From: Schizochytrium sp. TIO01
Taxonomy: Eukaryota > Sar > Bigyra > Thraustochytrida > Thraustochytriidae
DNA length: 64,000 nucleotides
Assembly (NCBI GenBank): GCA_004764695.1
Contig: SMSO01000008.1
Span: 986,001-1,050,000, forward strand
Reading direction: 5' to 3'
Of this stretch, positions 12,601-27,195 are shown in pieces. Below the pieces are notes generated by a model that worked only from the letters and a program-made list of their open reading frames with translations, ran no database searches and had not been told where the DNA came from. The position numbers were made by a program, and so were the translations under genes. The number at the start of each line of letters is the position of its first letter. Position 1 is the stretch's first letter.

Positions 12601-14721
12601 GCAGATGACCTTGTATTGCAGAGCGTGCGGAAACCTGGCAAGTGGTTGGACAATGCCTATTGGAGACGGGAAGAGAAATGGATGGTATCAAAACTATGGA
12701 TACAAGCTGAGACCTTCAGATGGGTCAGATAGAGCGAATGGTATTGGACTAAAACACTAGCTTAGGTAGCTAGATGCTATTTCCATTGGTAGGAGCTACA
12801 GAGGTATGCTCAGGGTTCTAGCATTGGTTTGTTCGCATAACCTTTCAATTGGTGATCTTAAGAACCCTTCGTCAACTGCCTTCATATTGATTAAGGTTAT
12901 AGCATCTTCAATCGAACCATCACGCAGCTTAATTATTCAAGAAATCTACGAAAGAATAGTATCTTAGCTCATGTCTGCCTTGTCATAGACCAATAGCGTC
13001 ATATGCTTCTACGTAAGCATACAATAAATTACAGTTTACATGAACGATTTTAGTTACGAATTCTTAGACAGATACATGTATATATGTATGTCCTGCCATT
13101 CTGTGCACGGAGACATTCTTGTTAAAGTGCTCTGAGATGAAGCAACCTATCTCGATCTAAATTGAGTTCATCGGGGAACCCCTGGTCTGAAGGATGAGAT
13201 TGAGTTTGGGGCTAGGACAGGATGACACTTTAGGTATTCATCATCATCTGTAGTTGAACGGTGGACGGAAAGCAAATTCCGATCCTACAATGGAAATAAT
13301 GGAGGAGTCAATTATACAACTATTTGATTCTTTATAAAGTAATACAGTGACCTCAGTAGATGCAACGTGAAGAAGTTAGATGACTAGGAAATTGCTACCT
13401 TTCTCAATTACCTGAGGTTTATTTATTGCTCAAGTTCTTACAGAATGCGAGAGAATTTTGTTGTTCAGGAGCTAGTATATGCAATTTCTTCTAATGAAAG
13501 ATAGAAAAAGATGAGTCAAGAGTCTCAGAATGACACTGAGATACAACTTGATCGAATTAATAGTGTTGTATCACCATATTTAGTTTCGATTTAGTTAGAT
13601 TCACCTCCTCAATCATGCGACGCGAGCTCGCGATTTTCCTGTAATCAAAGAACGAGATGTTTGCTCACAGATTCACTGAGATTGGGGGGCGAAAACTCTT
13701 CCAAATTCAAGATTCGCGTTCCTTGAATAAACTTCACTCTACTCCTGACGATTTTCAATGGGTTTCAGAAAAGGATCCTAAAATTATCTGATCACACTAG
13801 AACCTTTTTTTTTTTTTTAAATTTAAAAAAAATAAAATCCTGTGGGGTAAGAAAAAGCGCAGCTTGGTGTTGCTTTGGGGGAAACGCAAAGGCCAAATTC
13901 ATGGAAATGATCTTGAAATCTGTATTTGGAGCGTGCCTCTCTGAGCAGCACTAGGGGGCCCACTGATGCCATAGAAATATACTTAAGCTTGAGTGAATCT
14001 TGAGAAATGCCGAATTAGTAAAGCTCACTGAAATCGTGGCTCGTGGTTCGAAATATCTGCCGACGAACGCCTCCTAGTGGCTATGTCTCAAGGCTTTGAA
14101 CAAAGGCAATAATGGATGAGTCTTCTTCAAACGTCTAATGCAATTGCATCTTTGCTTGACCGAAATCTCGCAATTCAGAGCATTGACGCAGTCACACACT
14201 AAACCATTTGACAGCAACTCGGCCATAGTTTTTTGCTTTCTTTCCGTACAAACCTCGCTGTTTTTGCTTTAGTTTTCAAATGATGAGAAGTAAAGGTATA
14301 CAAACAGGAAAGTGTCGTGCTCACACATACTACTAGTGTGGCAATGTGGTACACTAAAAAAGCGAATCATTGTAAAACATGTTTTATGCTGCGAGTATGG
14401 AAAAGAAGGAATAACATGTTTCTCTCTATACTCGCTTCTCACAGTCACGTACAGAAGTCTTTCATATTTATTTTTTCATGTCAGTCGTAAAGAGTAGTAA
14501 ATTTAGGGTAGACTGAATCTGGGTTGATATGTTTCATCATGTTGGCTTTATCATATCTGATTTCTTTACCTGAGATATACAATGGGCAAGCGTCCGAATA
14601 CCTGAAATAATGCTAGAAATGCTCCTCCAAACGAATTGGAACAACAAATTCAAAACAAATTGGAGCAGCAAAACCAAAACAAGAAGCCTAGTCGTCAAGT
14701 AGTCAATAGACATTCTTCATA
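9621..14721. other. Intergenic, no recognisable gene
   Basis: About 5 kb between the divergent carrier and phosphatase genes. Small open frames (for example 10364-10822 minus, 10447-10923 minus, 12466-12732 plus) overlap one another or lack motifs. An ACCTACCTACC-type short repeat occurs near 10365. No tRNA was found by eye. Confidence 0.45.
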
Positions 14722-16083
14722 ATGATGGCCCCTTACAGTCTGCTGATGGTCTTCTTGGCTATATCAGCCACAGTAGGTGAGGCTCGCATTGGCTTACACG
14801 ATAAGTGGGTGCGTCCCAGCCCGGCAAAGGCTATCGATATGCGCCACCTTGCTTCATCCGGAGACCTAGCGTCTCCTCAGCAGATTAACTTGCGCATTGT
14901 CGGTGAGAATGATGGAACTTGGACGTACTTAGTACAATTTGCTACCAATAATAGTGTAGCAGCGCCATCAACGACTTGCGCAGCGTGGATCGAGGGTAAC
15001 TCGGACAACACTATCCAAGGCACAGGGTCTAGCTCTGTCTACTCGGATCTTGTATACGAAGGGTCTTACTCCCTAATTGCGGATAACTACCACTCGCCGT
15101 ATTTACACAAGTGTGAACTTACGGGTCTGAAGCCGTCTCAAACGTATTTGTACAATGCCCTTGGTAGTGATGAGACTATGAGCTTTACAACACCACCCCT
15201 TGTTAACCCAACAGAAACGTTTTCTGCAATTGTGATGGCAGATGTTGGCCAAACAAATTACAGTAATATGACTATGGCACTAGCTACCGCTGAAATTGTA
15301 GAGAAAGGAATCTCCACTGTAATTTGGCCTGGTGATGTTTCGTATGCTGATGGATATCAGCCTCGCTGGGACACATTTGGTCGGCTTGCACAGCAAATGA
15401 CAAGCCGTGCGGAGACGGTTTGGTCTCCTGGAAACCATGAGTTATACAAGAACGAGGCATTTGTTGCTTACCAGCAGCGATATGCCGGCACTGGACCTAT
15501 GTGGTTTGTCACACAACGTGGGCCTATGACATTGATTAGTCTTTGTACCTATTGTGGCGTTTCCCAAGACTCTGCGCAGTATCGCTGGCTCGAAAGCACA
15601 CTAGAGGAGGTGGACAGAAGCCTGACTCCTTGGCTTGTAGTGATGTTTCATGAACCGTTCTATAGCTCGAATGTTTATAGCGAGCAGCTTCCAGAGTACA
15701 TGCGTGAGCAGATGGAACCCCTTCTTTTCAAATACGGGGTAGATGTGATTTTTACTGGCCACATTCATGCCTATGAGCGTACACATCCTGTGTATAACTT
15801 TACTGTAACTGAGTGTGCGCCGGTCCACATTATCATTGGTGATGGTGGAAATTACGAAGAGGTTTCCAACACATACTACATGACACCGCAGTGGTCTGCT
15901 GAGCGTGACGCTTCCTTTGGCTATGGAACGTTCAACATTATCGACGCTAATCTGGCAAATTGGACATGGAAACGCAACCCAGATGGTTATTATGAGTATC
16001 CTGATCAGACACCATGGCCTGTTATGCCTGAGTATCATCTTATTGATGCTGTTCAGTGGAATCGTACAGCTTGTCGTCAATAG
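14722..16083 (+). CDS. Purple acid phosphatase (secreted metallophosphoesterase)
   Basis: Predicted hydrolysis of phosphomonoesters at a two-metal (Fe-Zn/Fe-Mn) centre, acting in the secretory pathway, vacuole or outside the cell. The 453-aa frame starts with a signal peptide (about 1-21, hydrophobic core YSLLMVFLAISATVG). Residues about 50-157 look like the N-terminal fibronectin-III-like domain of plant/fungal PAPs. All five metal-ligand blocks are present in order: ADVG (Asp174), GDVSY (Asp205, Tyr208), GNHE (Asn238), MFHEP (His310) and GHIHAYER (His347, His349). Tyr208 would give the purple charge-transfer colour. Several N-x-S/T sites (for example N180YS is not one, but N182MT, N359FT, N413WT and N447RT are) fit a secreted protein. 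The gene is intronless and intact. Such enzymes are commonly induced by phosphate starvation; no regulatory site was identified here. Confidence 0.95.
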   Translation: MMAPYSLLMVFLAISATVGEARIGLHDKWVRPSPAKAIDMRHLASSGDLASPQQINLRIVGENDGTWTYLVQFATNNSVAAPSTTCAAWIEGNSDNTIQGTGSSSVYSDLVYEGSYSLIADNYHSPYLHKCELTGLKPSQTYLYNALGSDETMSFTTPPLVNPTETFSAIVMADVGQTNYSNMTMALATAEIVEKGISTVIWPGDVSYADGYQPRWDTFGRLAQQMTSRAETVWSPGNHELYKNEAFVAYQQRYAGTGPMWFVTQRGPMTLISLCTYCGVSQDSAQYRWLESTLEEVDRSLTPWLVVMFHEPFYSSNVYSEQLPEYMREQMEPLLFKYGVDVIFTGHIHAYERTHPVYNFTVTECAPVHIIIGDGGNYEEVSNTYYMTPQWSAERDASFGYGTFNIIDANLANWTWKRNPDGYYEYPDQTPWPVMPEYHLIDAVQWNRTACRQ

Positions 16084-19000
16084 CTCCAAAGAAGAAATGG
16101 ATTTACCAACTTTAGAAAATGTAATCCACATAAATCAGTTACGTTTACTCTTTTCAGACTTTTTGTATTGCTAAGAGATGAGTCTGATCAGTTATAGGTT
16201 GGCTCTGAAGATCGGAGTGAGAGGCTTGAAGAATGTTCAAGGAGGCTTGGCAAACTTTGGCTTTACCTGAAATTGAATTATAGAACAAACTTAATTTTTT
16301 TTAATGCTAGAATTAAGAGACAAAGACAACACTAGACCCAATTGAAGAAATTAAGTTAGCTTGTCTTCGCAACTATCGATTTAAATTCCACCATATTCAA
16401 TCTGAGGGAATATGGACGCCCAGTTCTAGTCTTGGGTAGCCTAAGATCACAATCACCCATCTAATTGTGATCCTGAGTATTTTTTAAATCCTTGAGGGTT
16501 AACAATTGAGCATCGCGAAATATTTGAAAATGTATTACTAACGTTTTGTGTCATGAAGTATTTTATTTCTTTATTCAAAGGCAGCCGATACATGTGTAGT
16601 CTGACAGTTTCTCTTGAATCTTCCTTTAAACTCGTTAATTTATAATCTTATCTACCTTAGTATGTGCTTTTGGACCTGAGCTAGATCCCAATCCAACATG
16701 TCTCTAAAGAAAGGAGGTTTGCACAAGATATATGAGACACATCGCTGAGAGCGGAGACTTCAGCAGATTTCTTTTCTTATCATCTAGCCAGACGCTCTCA
16801 ATAAAGTAAGTACTTCCCCTGCAAGTACCAGAACAGAATAGCTCACAACCTCTTAATCACACTCTTCAATAACTTGTGCTTGTTCAAACATCATTTCGTT
16901 ATAAAGGGCTTGTATCCTATAGAAAACTGAATATAAGTGGCGTTGTTATCTGTGGGCCACTTTGGGAGTATCCTTCTTGATAAGACCCTAGACTTCCTTT
17001 CTCCTCTAAGGTATAGCTCGAATCTCCTGTCATAATTATTGGGACACACTTCTGATAATAAGTCAAGCAAGCAACACAATTGTCAAAGCAAACTAAGTCT
17101 AACTTTAATATATTCGACATGAGCCAATAAAACAATCCAATTCGATTCCTTATGCCAAATTCTCCGTGTTTCAGAAGAGCACATATTTTGTGGATGGAAT
17201 ATGGATAAAACATGTTTCGACTGAGTCCTTGGTTGCAGTAGGTATTGGCGCGTACTCGTGTCGTGGTGTTTACATTGCGACCTTTCTCGTTGCACCAATC
17301 GGTCAATTAGGGAAAGGGACTGCGGGAAGTAACTTTGGGTCCACTGTATTTCCCAAATTTGGGTTGTGCAGTACCCTGCCTAGTCATAGAAGTAGAAGTA
17401 TCTTTTCACTCTGTTTGCGTTAAAAACAAACGACTCTCTAGTAAAAGCTGCAAATATTGAAAATTGATATCCTCCAAAAGGCTAGTTTTGTTGAGCGAGT
17501 ACAACGAGGGAAAAGGTAATAGTATGCAGAATAAAAAAAACTCCAATTGCCCTTGCTAGATTCACAGATGTGGTTAATATTGTTCGAAGAAGACTGTAAC
17601 TTGTGACGAGTAGATCTTACTTCCAACCTACCTACTATTCTGATTCTCTCGACATTGGTACTGCTGACGCAAACCTTTGCTAGTCCATGTGTGCTTTGCT
17701 ACTCAGGGTGCAGATCGGTTGATGTACAGGTTTAGCATTGCCTTGTGCGGAGGTAATTTATTACGCCACTTCAGGCCCTGTATTGTAGATTTGAATAACT
17801 TTCGGCACATGCTAGATACGTTCAACTTCTCGTAGTAGAAAAACTACAATTTTCTTTTATTTTTGTTTGCGCCAAGACAAGGCGGCGGGAAGGTGAGACC
17901 TCTGTGTTTCTATTGTGTTGTGTTGGGAGTATGCGGGGATAGGAAGTCCACGAAGTTGCAAAAACGCGTCGATCCAGGGTTGCACCAAGAATCTCACACA
18001 TGATGTTTGATTTAAGGTTACCATAAGAGCAATTATTTAGTTGCAAGGAGAAAAACTCTTGCACCTTTCATTAGAGTCCCGTAGGGAACTGATTCTTGCC
18101 AGAAAGTGCTCATTGTGTGCTGAGCTCTCCAATCGAAGGAAGGAACTAGTGGACAAGACATTGCTAGAGTTCTTGGCGTCCCTTTATAAAACCCCAGTAG
18201 ACATAAGGTTTACAATGGAGCAAGAATAGGCAGCCAGACTCATGTAGCTGCCGGAGCAAAGAACTAGAAGCGTGAATAGACATTAGTTACATCCAAGTAT
18301 GGTGTAACTTGAATCGATGGTTGGAGAAGTTGGATTAATCTTACCCCATCGATTATCTCTAACAACTTTCAACAATGTCTTAATCTCCCCGATTATTAAA
18401 TGAATCCATCGTGAGACAGGTCCAAGAAGCAAAACATGATTTGCATCGTATAAATTGCATCTTCATATATTGGCCTCAATGGACTAGTGTTGAGTTGCCT
18501 AGTTACGAATTCAAGTAAGTTCATCTGTATGAGTATGATGCGTTAGCCTTGCTCCGTGTTGAGTTGACGTTAAGTTGCTGCTTGGCGGCGCTCCCAACGA
18601 TAAAATTTATCAGATATCCTTGACCTTTAGAGCGTCTTTGAAACGTCATCAATTGTTTGATCAAAACGCGCACTATTATTCACTGGGACAAAAACTTGGT
18701 TTGAGGGCGTTTTCGTTGTCTAATCCACAAGTCTAGATTAGTATTAACATATCCCCCACCTTGATCTACTTGGCGAATGAGAGGCTCTGATCACCCCGAA
18801 TAGTAAGGTTGTCGAATGAAGGGATTTCCACGACCTTGAACAGCAAGTATATTGAATGAAGGGATCCTTAAAAACAATAATTCTGGTGGAAAACAGGGAT
18901 TTACACCATCGTGAGAAGAAACTCTGACAAACAAAGGGATTTCCATTATCCTGAGAAGCAAATATACAAGAGACTCCTTAAGTTGTTGGCAATGTGGCTC

Positions 19001-22000
19001 ATGCTGACAATAGCAACAATATCTTGTTGGGGAGTATAACCTCAAATCGAATTTTGTACGGGCGAGATCACTGTCTAACCTTTAAAGTCTGTGACATGTA
19101 ACTAAAGTTCCTTGGAACTTGCTAACTCTGTATTGGGTGACGACGAGCAATGCGAGTCGAGTGATCTGCACACGAGTCTTTGTCTAAAGCTTTGAAAAGC
19201 CTCATGATGATTCCGTATGTTTGTCTACTCCGGTGAAAATCACCCTCATGCTTTTAGACATAACAACAAGTACCATAGATACAAGGAGTCCTGAGGAAAG
19301 CTTGTGTACACAGCAAGCCATATACGCGATCTGTTGTTTGTGCTATCGCCGCCGAGCACGTATGATTAATAGGATCGATATTTGCAGAAGCGGGATAGTG
19401 CTAGGACTCCTGCAACGCCGGCTCGTATCTCGTGAACAGGCTTGCCGTTCGTGAATCTTCTGAACTATGCCTCATACTCCTCCTCTAAAAGTAGCTATGA
19501 TGGCACTAAAGTATCATTTGCTGCAGACCATATTTTCACGAGGCTCAGCATGTACAGTATAAACGGTCGGCTTGGAGTCTTTGGAGTCCTGTTGCCTGTG
19601 CTTGCATCTGATAACGATGATTTTAGACCTGATAGGTGCCGCTCACGCTGCCACGAGCTCGTTTGAGTCGGTAAACGACGAAGAAGCTTCTTCTATTGCC
19701 TGTTGTGAAAAAAAAGTGCTACATTGTATTAGTATGAGTATTAGGAGTAGCAGATGGCGTTTGAGCTTCTTTTCGCTCTAGTTATTAGGCGATGCCCCGG
19801 AGCACTAGTAGTAGACTCTGTAGCTGGAGGACGAACCCAGGGAGTCGTGAAAGTAAACTGCATGTGCTAATTGGTGAAGTGGTTCTTTGTACAAAAGAAA
19901 CAGCTAAATAAATTATCCAGAAGAATTGAGTAGTAGTACTACCTTAGTAACTTGTATGGAGAAGCGGCGTAGAACCGTGCGGATCGAGGGACTTGGAACC
20001 AATAAAATAACTCTACCATGTGCGTGGCCTGAAGCGAGGCAACTTGCAATTTCACGGGACCGAGATCGTCGCTACATTGGGTGCCTTAGTGGATGTTTTG
20101 CTTATCAACTATCTGTAAACAGCACACTGAGGGAGAGCAAGCCGCATTGTTGTTGCTTCTTTGGTCAGCCATCTGAAACATTACAAGAGAGACAATAAAT
20201 CCATTCTTCAATGTGGTAGGAAAGGATGTCTCTTTTAGATGCGAGAGGTGGGTTAGGTTTTTCTCAGTTCAAAGACTTCACAGAATTGAGAATTTTATTT
20301 TCAAGTGTTGAGAAGATGGAAGCGTAGCGCCCGAACACGATAGACCGGTTGGTAAAATGTTTGGCAAACTTATTTACCAGTGCTGCCTGGGCATGCACTG
20401 AATTAGCCTTTTGGCAATTGCTGGTGTTTGAGGAACTTTGTCCACCAGCCCGCCTGAATAAATAGAAAAGGTCGACTAATACTTGAATATAGAAAACTAA
20501 AGAACCTCAAGTCACTGCTCATTTTTTGAGGAGAAAGAAAATAAACATATGCTTTCAAATTCTCTGCACTGACACTATTATTGAAAAGAAAAAATAAGAA
20601 AAGAAAAGAAGAGAAACCTAAAATCTAAATCACTCATTTCCTTTCCCGAAAGGAAATGTAGTCCATGGCCGTCCTTGACGCAAACCTTTGGTACGCGTGC
20701 TTGCGTAGGATATCCGATTAAATTACGCAAGAGCCTACGTCCTCCCGGAGCTACTTGAGTGTGACGGAGCAAAACTCTAGTTGCCACGAGCTTCTCTTTT
20801 TAACTGTTGTCCAGGACCTGCAGGGAAAACACAACTCTAAGAGGAAACTTGCTCTTGCCCAGCTCTCAATACATTTTAGAAAGTGCAATGCATTTGCAAA
20901 TTGGAGAATGACCAAAGAAATTAAAATTTAATTCCTGGGTAATATTTGGCTAATAATACCCTCTACGCATTAAATATTTGCAAGCAGAAGAGCCACTTAA
21001 TTGCTCTATCGCCTAGCATATTTTTGTCCGAGGGTGAAGTCTACGTTGATAACTTGCTCTCCTGAGAATTGGAAACTTTGTAGCACCTTCTGCTGGAAAG
21101 AAAAGAATGCAGCGTGTCCATTGTCTCATACAAAGTAGTTATGAAATCCTGTGCGACTTCAAAAACAGCATATACCTGGTTTGATCAACATAAGACTCAG
21201 CGGCTCATTTTCTGGGGATACATTAATATTAAACCAACTACATTGATTGTTAAACACCTATGAGAGATCATCATCATGTCTTGCAGTTGCTTTATATGTC
21301 CGATTTAAATCGCGAAAGATTATTTCAATTAAACCACCTTCAAATTTTAGGCCACCATGACATCAAGGTTTCATCAATTTCGTACGTACCAGAAAAGTAG
21401 AGAATACTAGAACTACTTAGTGATTGCACTAGCAGGGGAAATAGTGCTACTAATGAAATACCCAATTGGCTGTTTTCTATAAAGGATATGAAGCGGACAA
21501 ACTGTTGAAACGCAGCTATCGAGCGATTTACCGCTCTTGCGAGCAGACGAGCAGTAGCTACGAGCGTGGGCGAGCAGGCACCCCGCCAAGTAAACTGCAC
21601 GAGGTCTGCTCGAGAACGCCGGGCGAGCAAGAGGTCGGCGGTGCTACGAACTAACTTTTAGCTCTCGGAAGTGCTACAAATGGTTCGCTAGCCATTTTAA
21701 GAAGCAGGAAGGAGCCGCCTATTCATAGCACTTCCCATTCGGCTTTACGTCGCTTCGCTGACACTGTAGTTTGTCTTCTAAGAAGCATAGGTTAAGGAGG
21801 AGACGGCGCAAGGGATGCAAGATGCTGAGTCGGCCGATTGATTGTAGCTGCGCATGTGCGATTCAGTCTCCGCACCCAGACAGAGGAATGAAACAGAAAA
21901 AAAGAAAAAAAGAGTAATAATGTTTATTGATAATGTAGCAAACTACTCAAATAGCTTTTTCTGTCTCTCCGGAGACTCCTGTAAACCCTTTTTAATCTCT

Positions 22001-22122
22001 GCCTCCTCTTATTTCAAAATTACATCTTTGAAAGTAAAGAAATATTATTTCTTAATAATGTATTTTAGTAGTAGTACTTTAGTGATGAATAGTAAAAAAA
22101 ATGCATGTTAAAGCAGCAATTG
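16084..22122. other. Intergenic, no recognisable gene
   Basis: First part of a gene-poor stretch of about 17.6 kb. Open frames are short (under 130 codons), overlap on both strands and show no family motif. A loose tandem repeat with a core AGGGATTTCCA recurs about every 35-55 bp between 18820 and 18970. Confidence 0.45.
18815..18975. repeat. Degenerate tandem repeat around AGGGATTTCCA
   Basis: Four diverged units begin with AGGGAT at roughly 18830, 18860, 18895 and 18935. Two units share the tail TGA(A/G)(C/A)AGCAAxTAT. Function unknown. Confidence 0.4.
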
Positions 22123-22486
<364 letters not shown>

Positions 22487-25400
22487 AAAGACAGAGTGTC
22501 AACATATTAATAGTCAAGGTAGAAAGGTAGCACATTATTTTTGCATATTTCTCCGCCTTAGAGTAGGACTCATGGCTCCAGTTGTAGCTCATAGCTCTCA
22601 TAGTCTCATTTGTAGCCACAAGTGAAGATCAATCCTCAAGCAAAGGTAGAGAAGTCGTAACTATGCAATTCTCTTTTTCTTTGTTAAGTTTTTATTTTTA
22701 ATTTAAAATTTATATACTATAACACACTTATTTCTCTCGCTAAGTCTATTAAAGAGAAAAATAAAAGTGGTAATACATTCTTTAATGCGTAAGACCCCTC
22801 CACCCAAAATAACCTCGGGCTCGGCACTTTTGTTGCGCCCAACCTTTTGTTGAGCCCAACCCTGCGATCCATCAGCAGCAGAAGCCTGTTTAGAACTAGT
22901 ACTTTAGGACTAGTACACACTACGCTTGCTTTTCTTTTCTTCTTAATTCATAGAAAGAAATCCCATGCGGCCGCTAGCTCTTGCGCATCAGGGAATTTAA
23001 GGCGTCGCTTGACGCCAGAAGAGCCCAATCTTTCGTTTGGATTACGTATCCTGAACTGCCACGCGGCAACCGACGCCAACAAACAAAAAGGAGGAAAACA
23101 CAGCGAGATGGCCTCTTGGACCTTGGGCAGATAACATAGGATCCAGCAACACTTCGCGGGGTCTTTCTTTCACTTTATCTTCACTTTAAAACGTTTTTTG
23201 TTTCAAGTCATCATTAGATAAATTTCGATAATTGATTTTTATTTGATTTTTAAAGAAAAAAGAAAAAAGAAAAGACCAACCTGAAATATGCAGTTAACTT
23301 TAATAATTATAGAATGTAATATAATATATTAAGAGGTGGAAATTAGCAACTAAATCATTGTACGAGGCGTGGAAAGTTGAGTCATGGCTTTGGGGAATGT
23401 AGCATCAAAATGACAAACCATAAAAAATCAGGACAGATGCAAACAACCACTACTGTATAATGCCTGCTGTGCTAGCGAAGATTGGACCGTAAAAGGAAAG
23501 AAGCGATCTTGCCTACAGAAATGTGCGCGTAAACAGAAAGATAATGATGGGTTACATACGCTGTTTACCTATGGTGAAAATGCGGTCGTGGCTAGCCCTA
23601 GTTTCAACCATTTCTCACATAGGCACCATCAATTACGGTATGCACGGTAGTTGAATTGATTCAGATCCAACGTGGACATTCACAGCTGGTAGTCTGGGTT
23701 TGTGAGCATCAGCTGCTTTGGCTAATCACAGGACTGCGTCAACAACATTTTTTCAAAAAAGTTTCCACAAATTGTTTTTAGTAGGTGGTAATGACTCCGC
23801 AAGGAGAAGAGAATTGGTAGATTTACTACGATAATGTACAGAAGCAGGAGGGGATCATTCCAATGGCATTACTAGCTGATAGTAAACCTAGTAGCCGTCT
23901 CTTTCCTAGCTAGAGGCTCTTTCCGATTGTGTAATGAACAGGTCTCGCAGTTGAAGTTGCTTGAGACTTGGAGGCGTGTTGCTCGTTTAAACCAAGGCAG
24001 AACAGGGTTCATCTAGCATTTGCTATTGCTATAAGGAGTTTAATACCTACGAGCTTTGGACCTCGCACCACGATGGTAGTATTACAATCTTGGTACTCTA
24101 AGAAAGCAAGAATTTTAAGGAAATTCTCGTTACTTTGGCGGCCGTGCGTCAAGTGTCGTAATTTCACGGTGTCTTTTTATGTTTGAGCGTTTTCCATGCA
24201 TGCTTAGATTGTTATGTTTGTACTCATCAAGAGGCCAACAACTCTAGCCACCAGTTTGTATCATGGATACGATGGTAATTTCAGGTTTTGATGAGTACCC
24301 TTGGCTTCGTGACTAATTTCTATATTTCTATTTTAATAAAAAAAAAGAAAAAAAAAAAAGAGTTCTCTGCCTTCTCAAATGAAATGCAACATCCTGATAA
24401 GATAGAACTTGTTATTAAAAAAAGTAAAAAAAAAAAAAGTATGTAAGGCCTCAGTCTGCAACATATTTTATAATTTTTATTTTAAAAGTGAAAACAAAAA
24501 GCTAAATTAAAAAAGAACAAAAAACAAATTGGCTGTAGCCATAGAATAAAGCGAATGAATCGATCCGCCTGGTGCTGCTATAAGCAAAGAGTAAGCTGTA
24601 GCTTGTACCGCTCTCTTGGTATTTGCGTCCTCTGCAGCTCAAAGTTTCACGTCATCATCACGACAAAACAAATGGCGGAAGGCTTTGCGCCCCACCCTCG
24701 CCACTATCGCCGCTTCTCGATGGGTCCTGTTCATTATTTTGCCCTTAAAAAAAGAAGGCATACCCCTTCTTGATGACGAGACATGACGCGTATGAAAACA
24801 CAGTAGATTGTCTTGGCCTCAGGCACGAGCGCGAGATGGGCTCAGAAAAACACAGGGCGTCATTCCTGCAAGACGTCGGCTTGGAATGATGATGGTATAG
24901 TCAGGAGACTCTGGAGAGTGAACGTGGTGCTACAAATCAACCTGTAAGTTTTGCGAGGCAGCTTTCGTAAGTTACTTCAATTACTTGAAGTCTGGTTATT
25001 TTTATTTTTATTTGTTGTTGTTGTTGTTGAAAAAAAGGAAAAAAAAGGTTTTATAACACTCTACAAAATAGAATAATAAATACATACGCAGCTTGAAGTA
25101 GGAAGGTACCTTACTTGAAGTTTCGGATTAAAACTACCAACCAATCCTTTTATAGAATATGTGTCAATAATTTTTCTTCTCTGTAACATTACATGGGTTG
25201 ACTGGATTAATCTTGTTGGCATGGAGAACGAACATCGAATACCTACTGCGCTAATAGCTCTATCCTAACACTCCCTGCAGAGTAGTTAGTATACGAGGAT
25301 TTGTCATTTCCACAAAAGGTTTGCTTTGCAGATACCTGAAGTTCTTGCGATCACATGCGCGCTAGAACGTTGCATGAGGGCACAAGCCAGCCAGCTCTCT

Positions 25401-27109
25401 GCCTCGACCGAGCCTGCTTTTTGCTGCGTGCCGCTTCATGCTACGAGCTCAGTCTCAGAACCTATAGCCGGCAGCTCCCTCGTAAACCCTAGCGAAACTA
25501 AGCGCCTTTGCTCTGTCTTTGCACGTTTGGCTGTAACTTGCGTCAAACCTGCGCTACACGTACGTAGCTGCTGGAGCCCGTGCTACGGTACCTGCGAGCA
25601 GTAATCTTGCCAGGGTTAAGACAATCCAATTTGGCGGTAAGCATGAATAACACCCTTCATGAACACGGGCGCTGCTACTACCTGGTTCTTCATGATACGC
25701 TGTTTCGCATGTTGGTCATGTCACTCACTCACTGTCCGTGGCCAACTTGAGCGTGGAAAGGAAGAAACTTGAGGGTGTCCCAGAATTGATTGCGGTGTCG
25801 CTCGTGCTGTGTCGGTCAGGGTCCAGTTGCTGCCTAGGCTTGCGAAGGAGGTGGGCGGGGCCACGGCGTCTTGTGGAGAGAGTCTCCTGAGTTTCGCGCG
25901 CGAGCGCTGTTCGACGAAAAGATGCCGCCGCGCCCGCTCTCCAATCCTCGCAGGCCCGAAGGCTTCGATTCGTTAAACACGGCAAATTCTTAACCCAAGC
26001 CGAGCGAGTCCAATGCCAAGACGGAGTGGAGTCACTCTGTTTGGCAGCTTGGATGAAGATGGACGTGTCTGCGTATGGAGAGAGGTTTCCTAGCGCCCAA
26101 TCCGAGAGATCTTGGCGGACCTCCTCGGCTGAGTCGTCAGAAAACTTGAATGCTTTGACGCCACGCCGCGCCTGTAGAAGAGGCAAGTTTGCGAGTTTCG
26201 AGGGCGTTCGGGCCAAACGCACGCCTCTGCGGACAGAGCACTCTGGTCGAGCGAGTGTCGTCTTGTTTGTTTTCGGGACTTCGCGGTAGCATTTTCAATG
26301 GACAAGAGCGTTGTGCCACGAGCGATGGGTACGTTGAAAGCAAAGGTCTGCGAATGAGTAACACCAACTTCCCTAGGGCTATCAAGTTTCTAGCGCAAAC
26401 GTTCGAGTTGTTCGCTGCGGTCTGACTGACTCTTGAATTGATTGAAATGGTTGGCTTCGTTCGTCAGAGGCACACGAACGATCTTTATGTTCGACTTGGG
26501 CAAACCACCCAAGTACTACAACAGGTACTTGAAAAACTAGCTGGCAAGAAGAGTGAGTACCTACGCAAGAGCACGGCTCTGAGATAGTCGCAGTTTCACA
26601 TCTCAACATGCATGCAGAAATAGGTTCAGGAGCACGGTGACAGACCTATATATAAACAACATACCTGCGATTCCTGATTGGTTGACCAGACAGACAAATG
26701 TAGCACTAAAAGCAAACACCACTTACCGACAGTTCGGCAAAAGGCGAGCACGTCGATAAGAGCAGCCAATGGCCGCACTACGGCTTGAGCAGAGCGAATC
26801 GATTGTCTGTTATTTCCGCTTGTCGCCGTTCGAAGTCCAAGCTTCTTCGTGCCATCTGAATTTGTATGATTTGGCATTCAGCGCGCGAGACCTTCCGTTT
26901 TCCTTCTTTCGATGTTTCTCACTCATTTCGCTTTATTGTTATTTTGTTATATTCTTTTTCTGCCTCTTTTCTTGTTTTCTCCTTTTTCCTAGTTTCTTTT
27001 ATTTAAAAAACAAACAAAAAAAAACTTTCAAGTTCACTATTTTTTAATTTAAAAAAGAAATGTTTTTTAAACTTGAGTCGGGGAGTTGGTTTATTTTCTT
27101 TACTTGTAT

Positions 27110-27195
27110 GCTGGCATTCATTCATTCCTTCATTCATCCATTCCTTCCATTCATCCATCCTCCCCTCCATCCCTCCCTCCATCCATCCATAAGTC
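27110..27195. repeat. ATTC/ATCC-rich tetranucleotide tract
   Basis: Imperfect CATT, CCATC and CTCC repeats lie between about 27112 and 27190. A separate CAAG run follows at 27267-27291. Confidence 0.8.

Noticed and set aside
12466-12732. 88-codon plus frame
   Set aside because: No motif, and no supporting context on either side.
15601-16131. 176-codon minus-strand frame
   Set aside because: Lies antisense to the purple acid phosphatase, whose motifs are complete.
25725-26222. 165-codon GC-rich minus frame with an Arg-rich, presequence-like start
   Set aside because: Overlapping open frames on both strands in a GC-rich patch, no domain, no clear end conservation; coding status cannot be decided.
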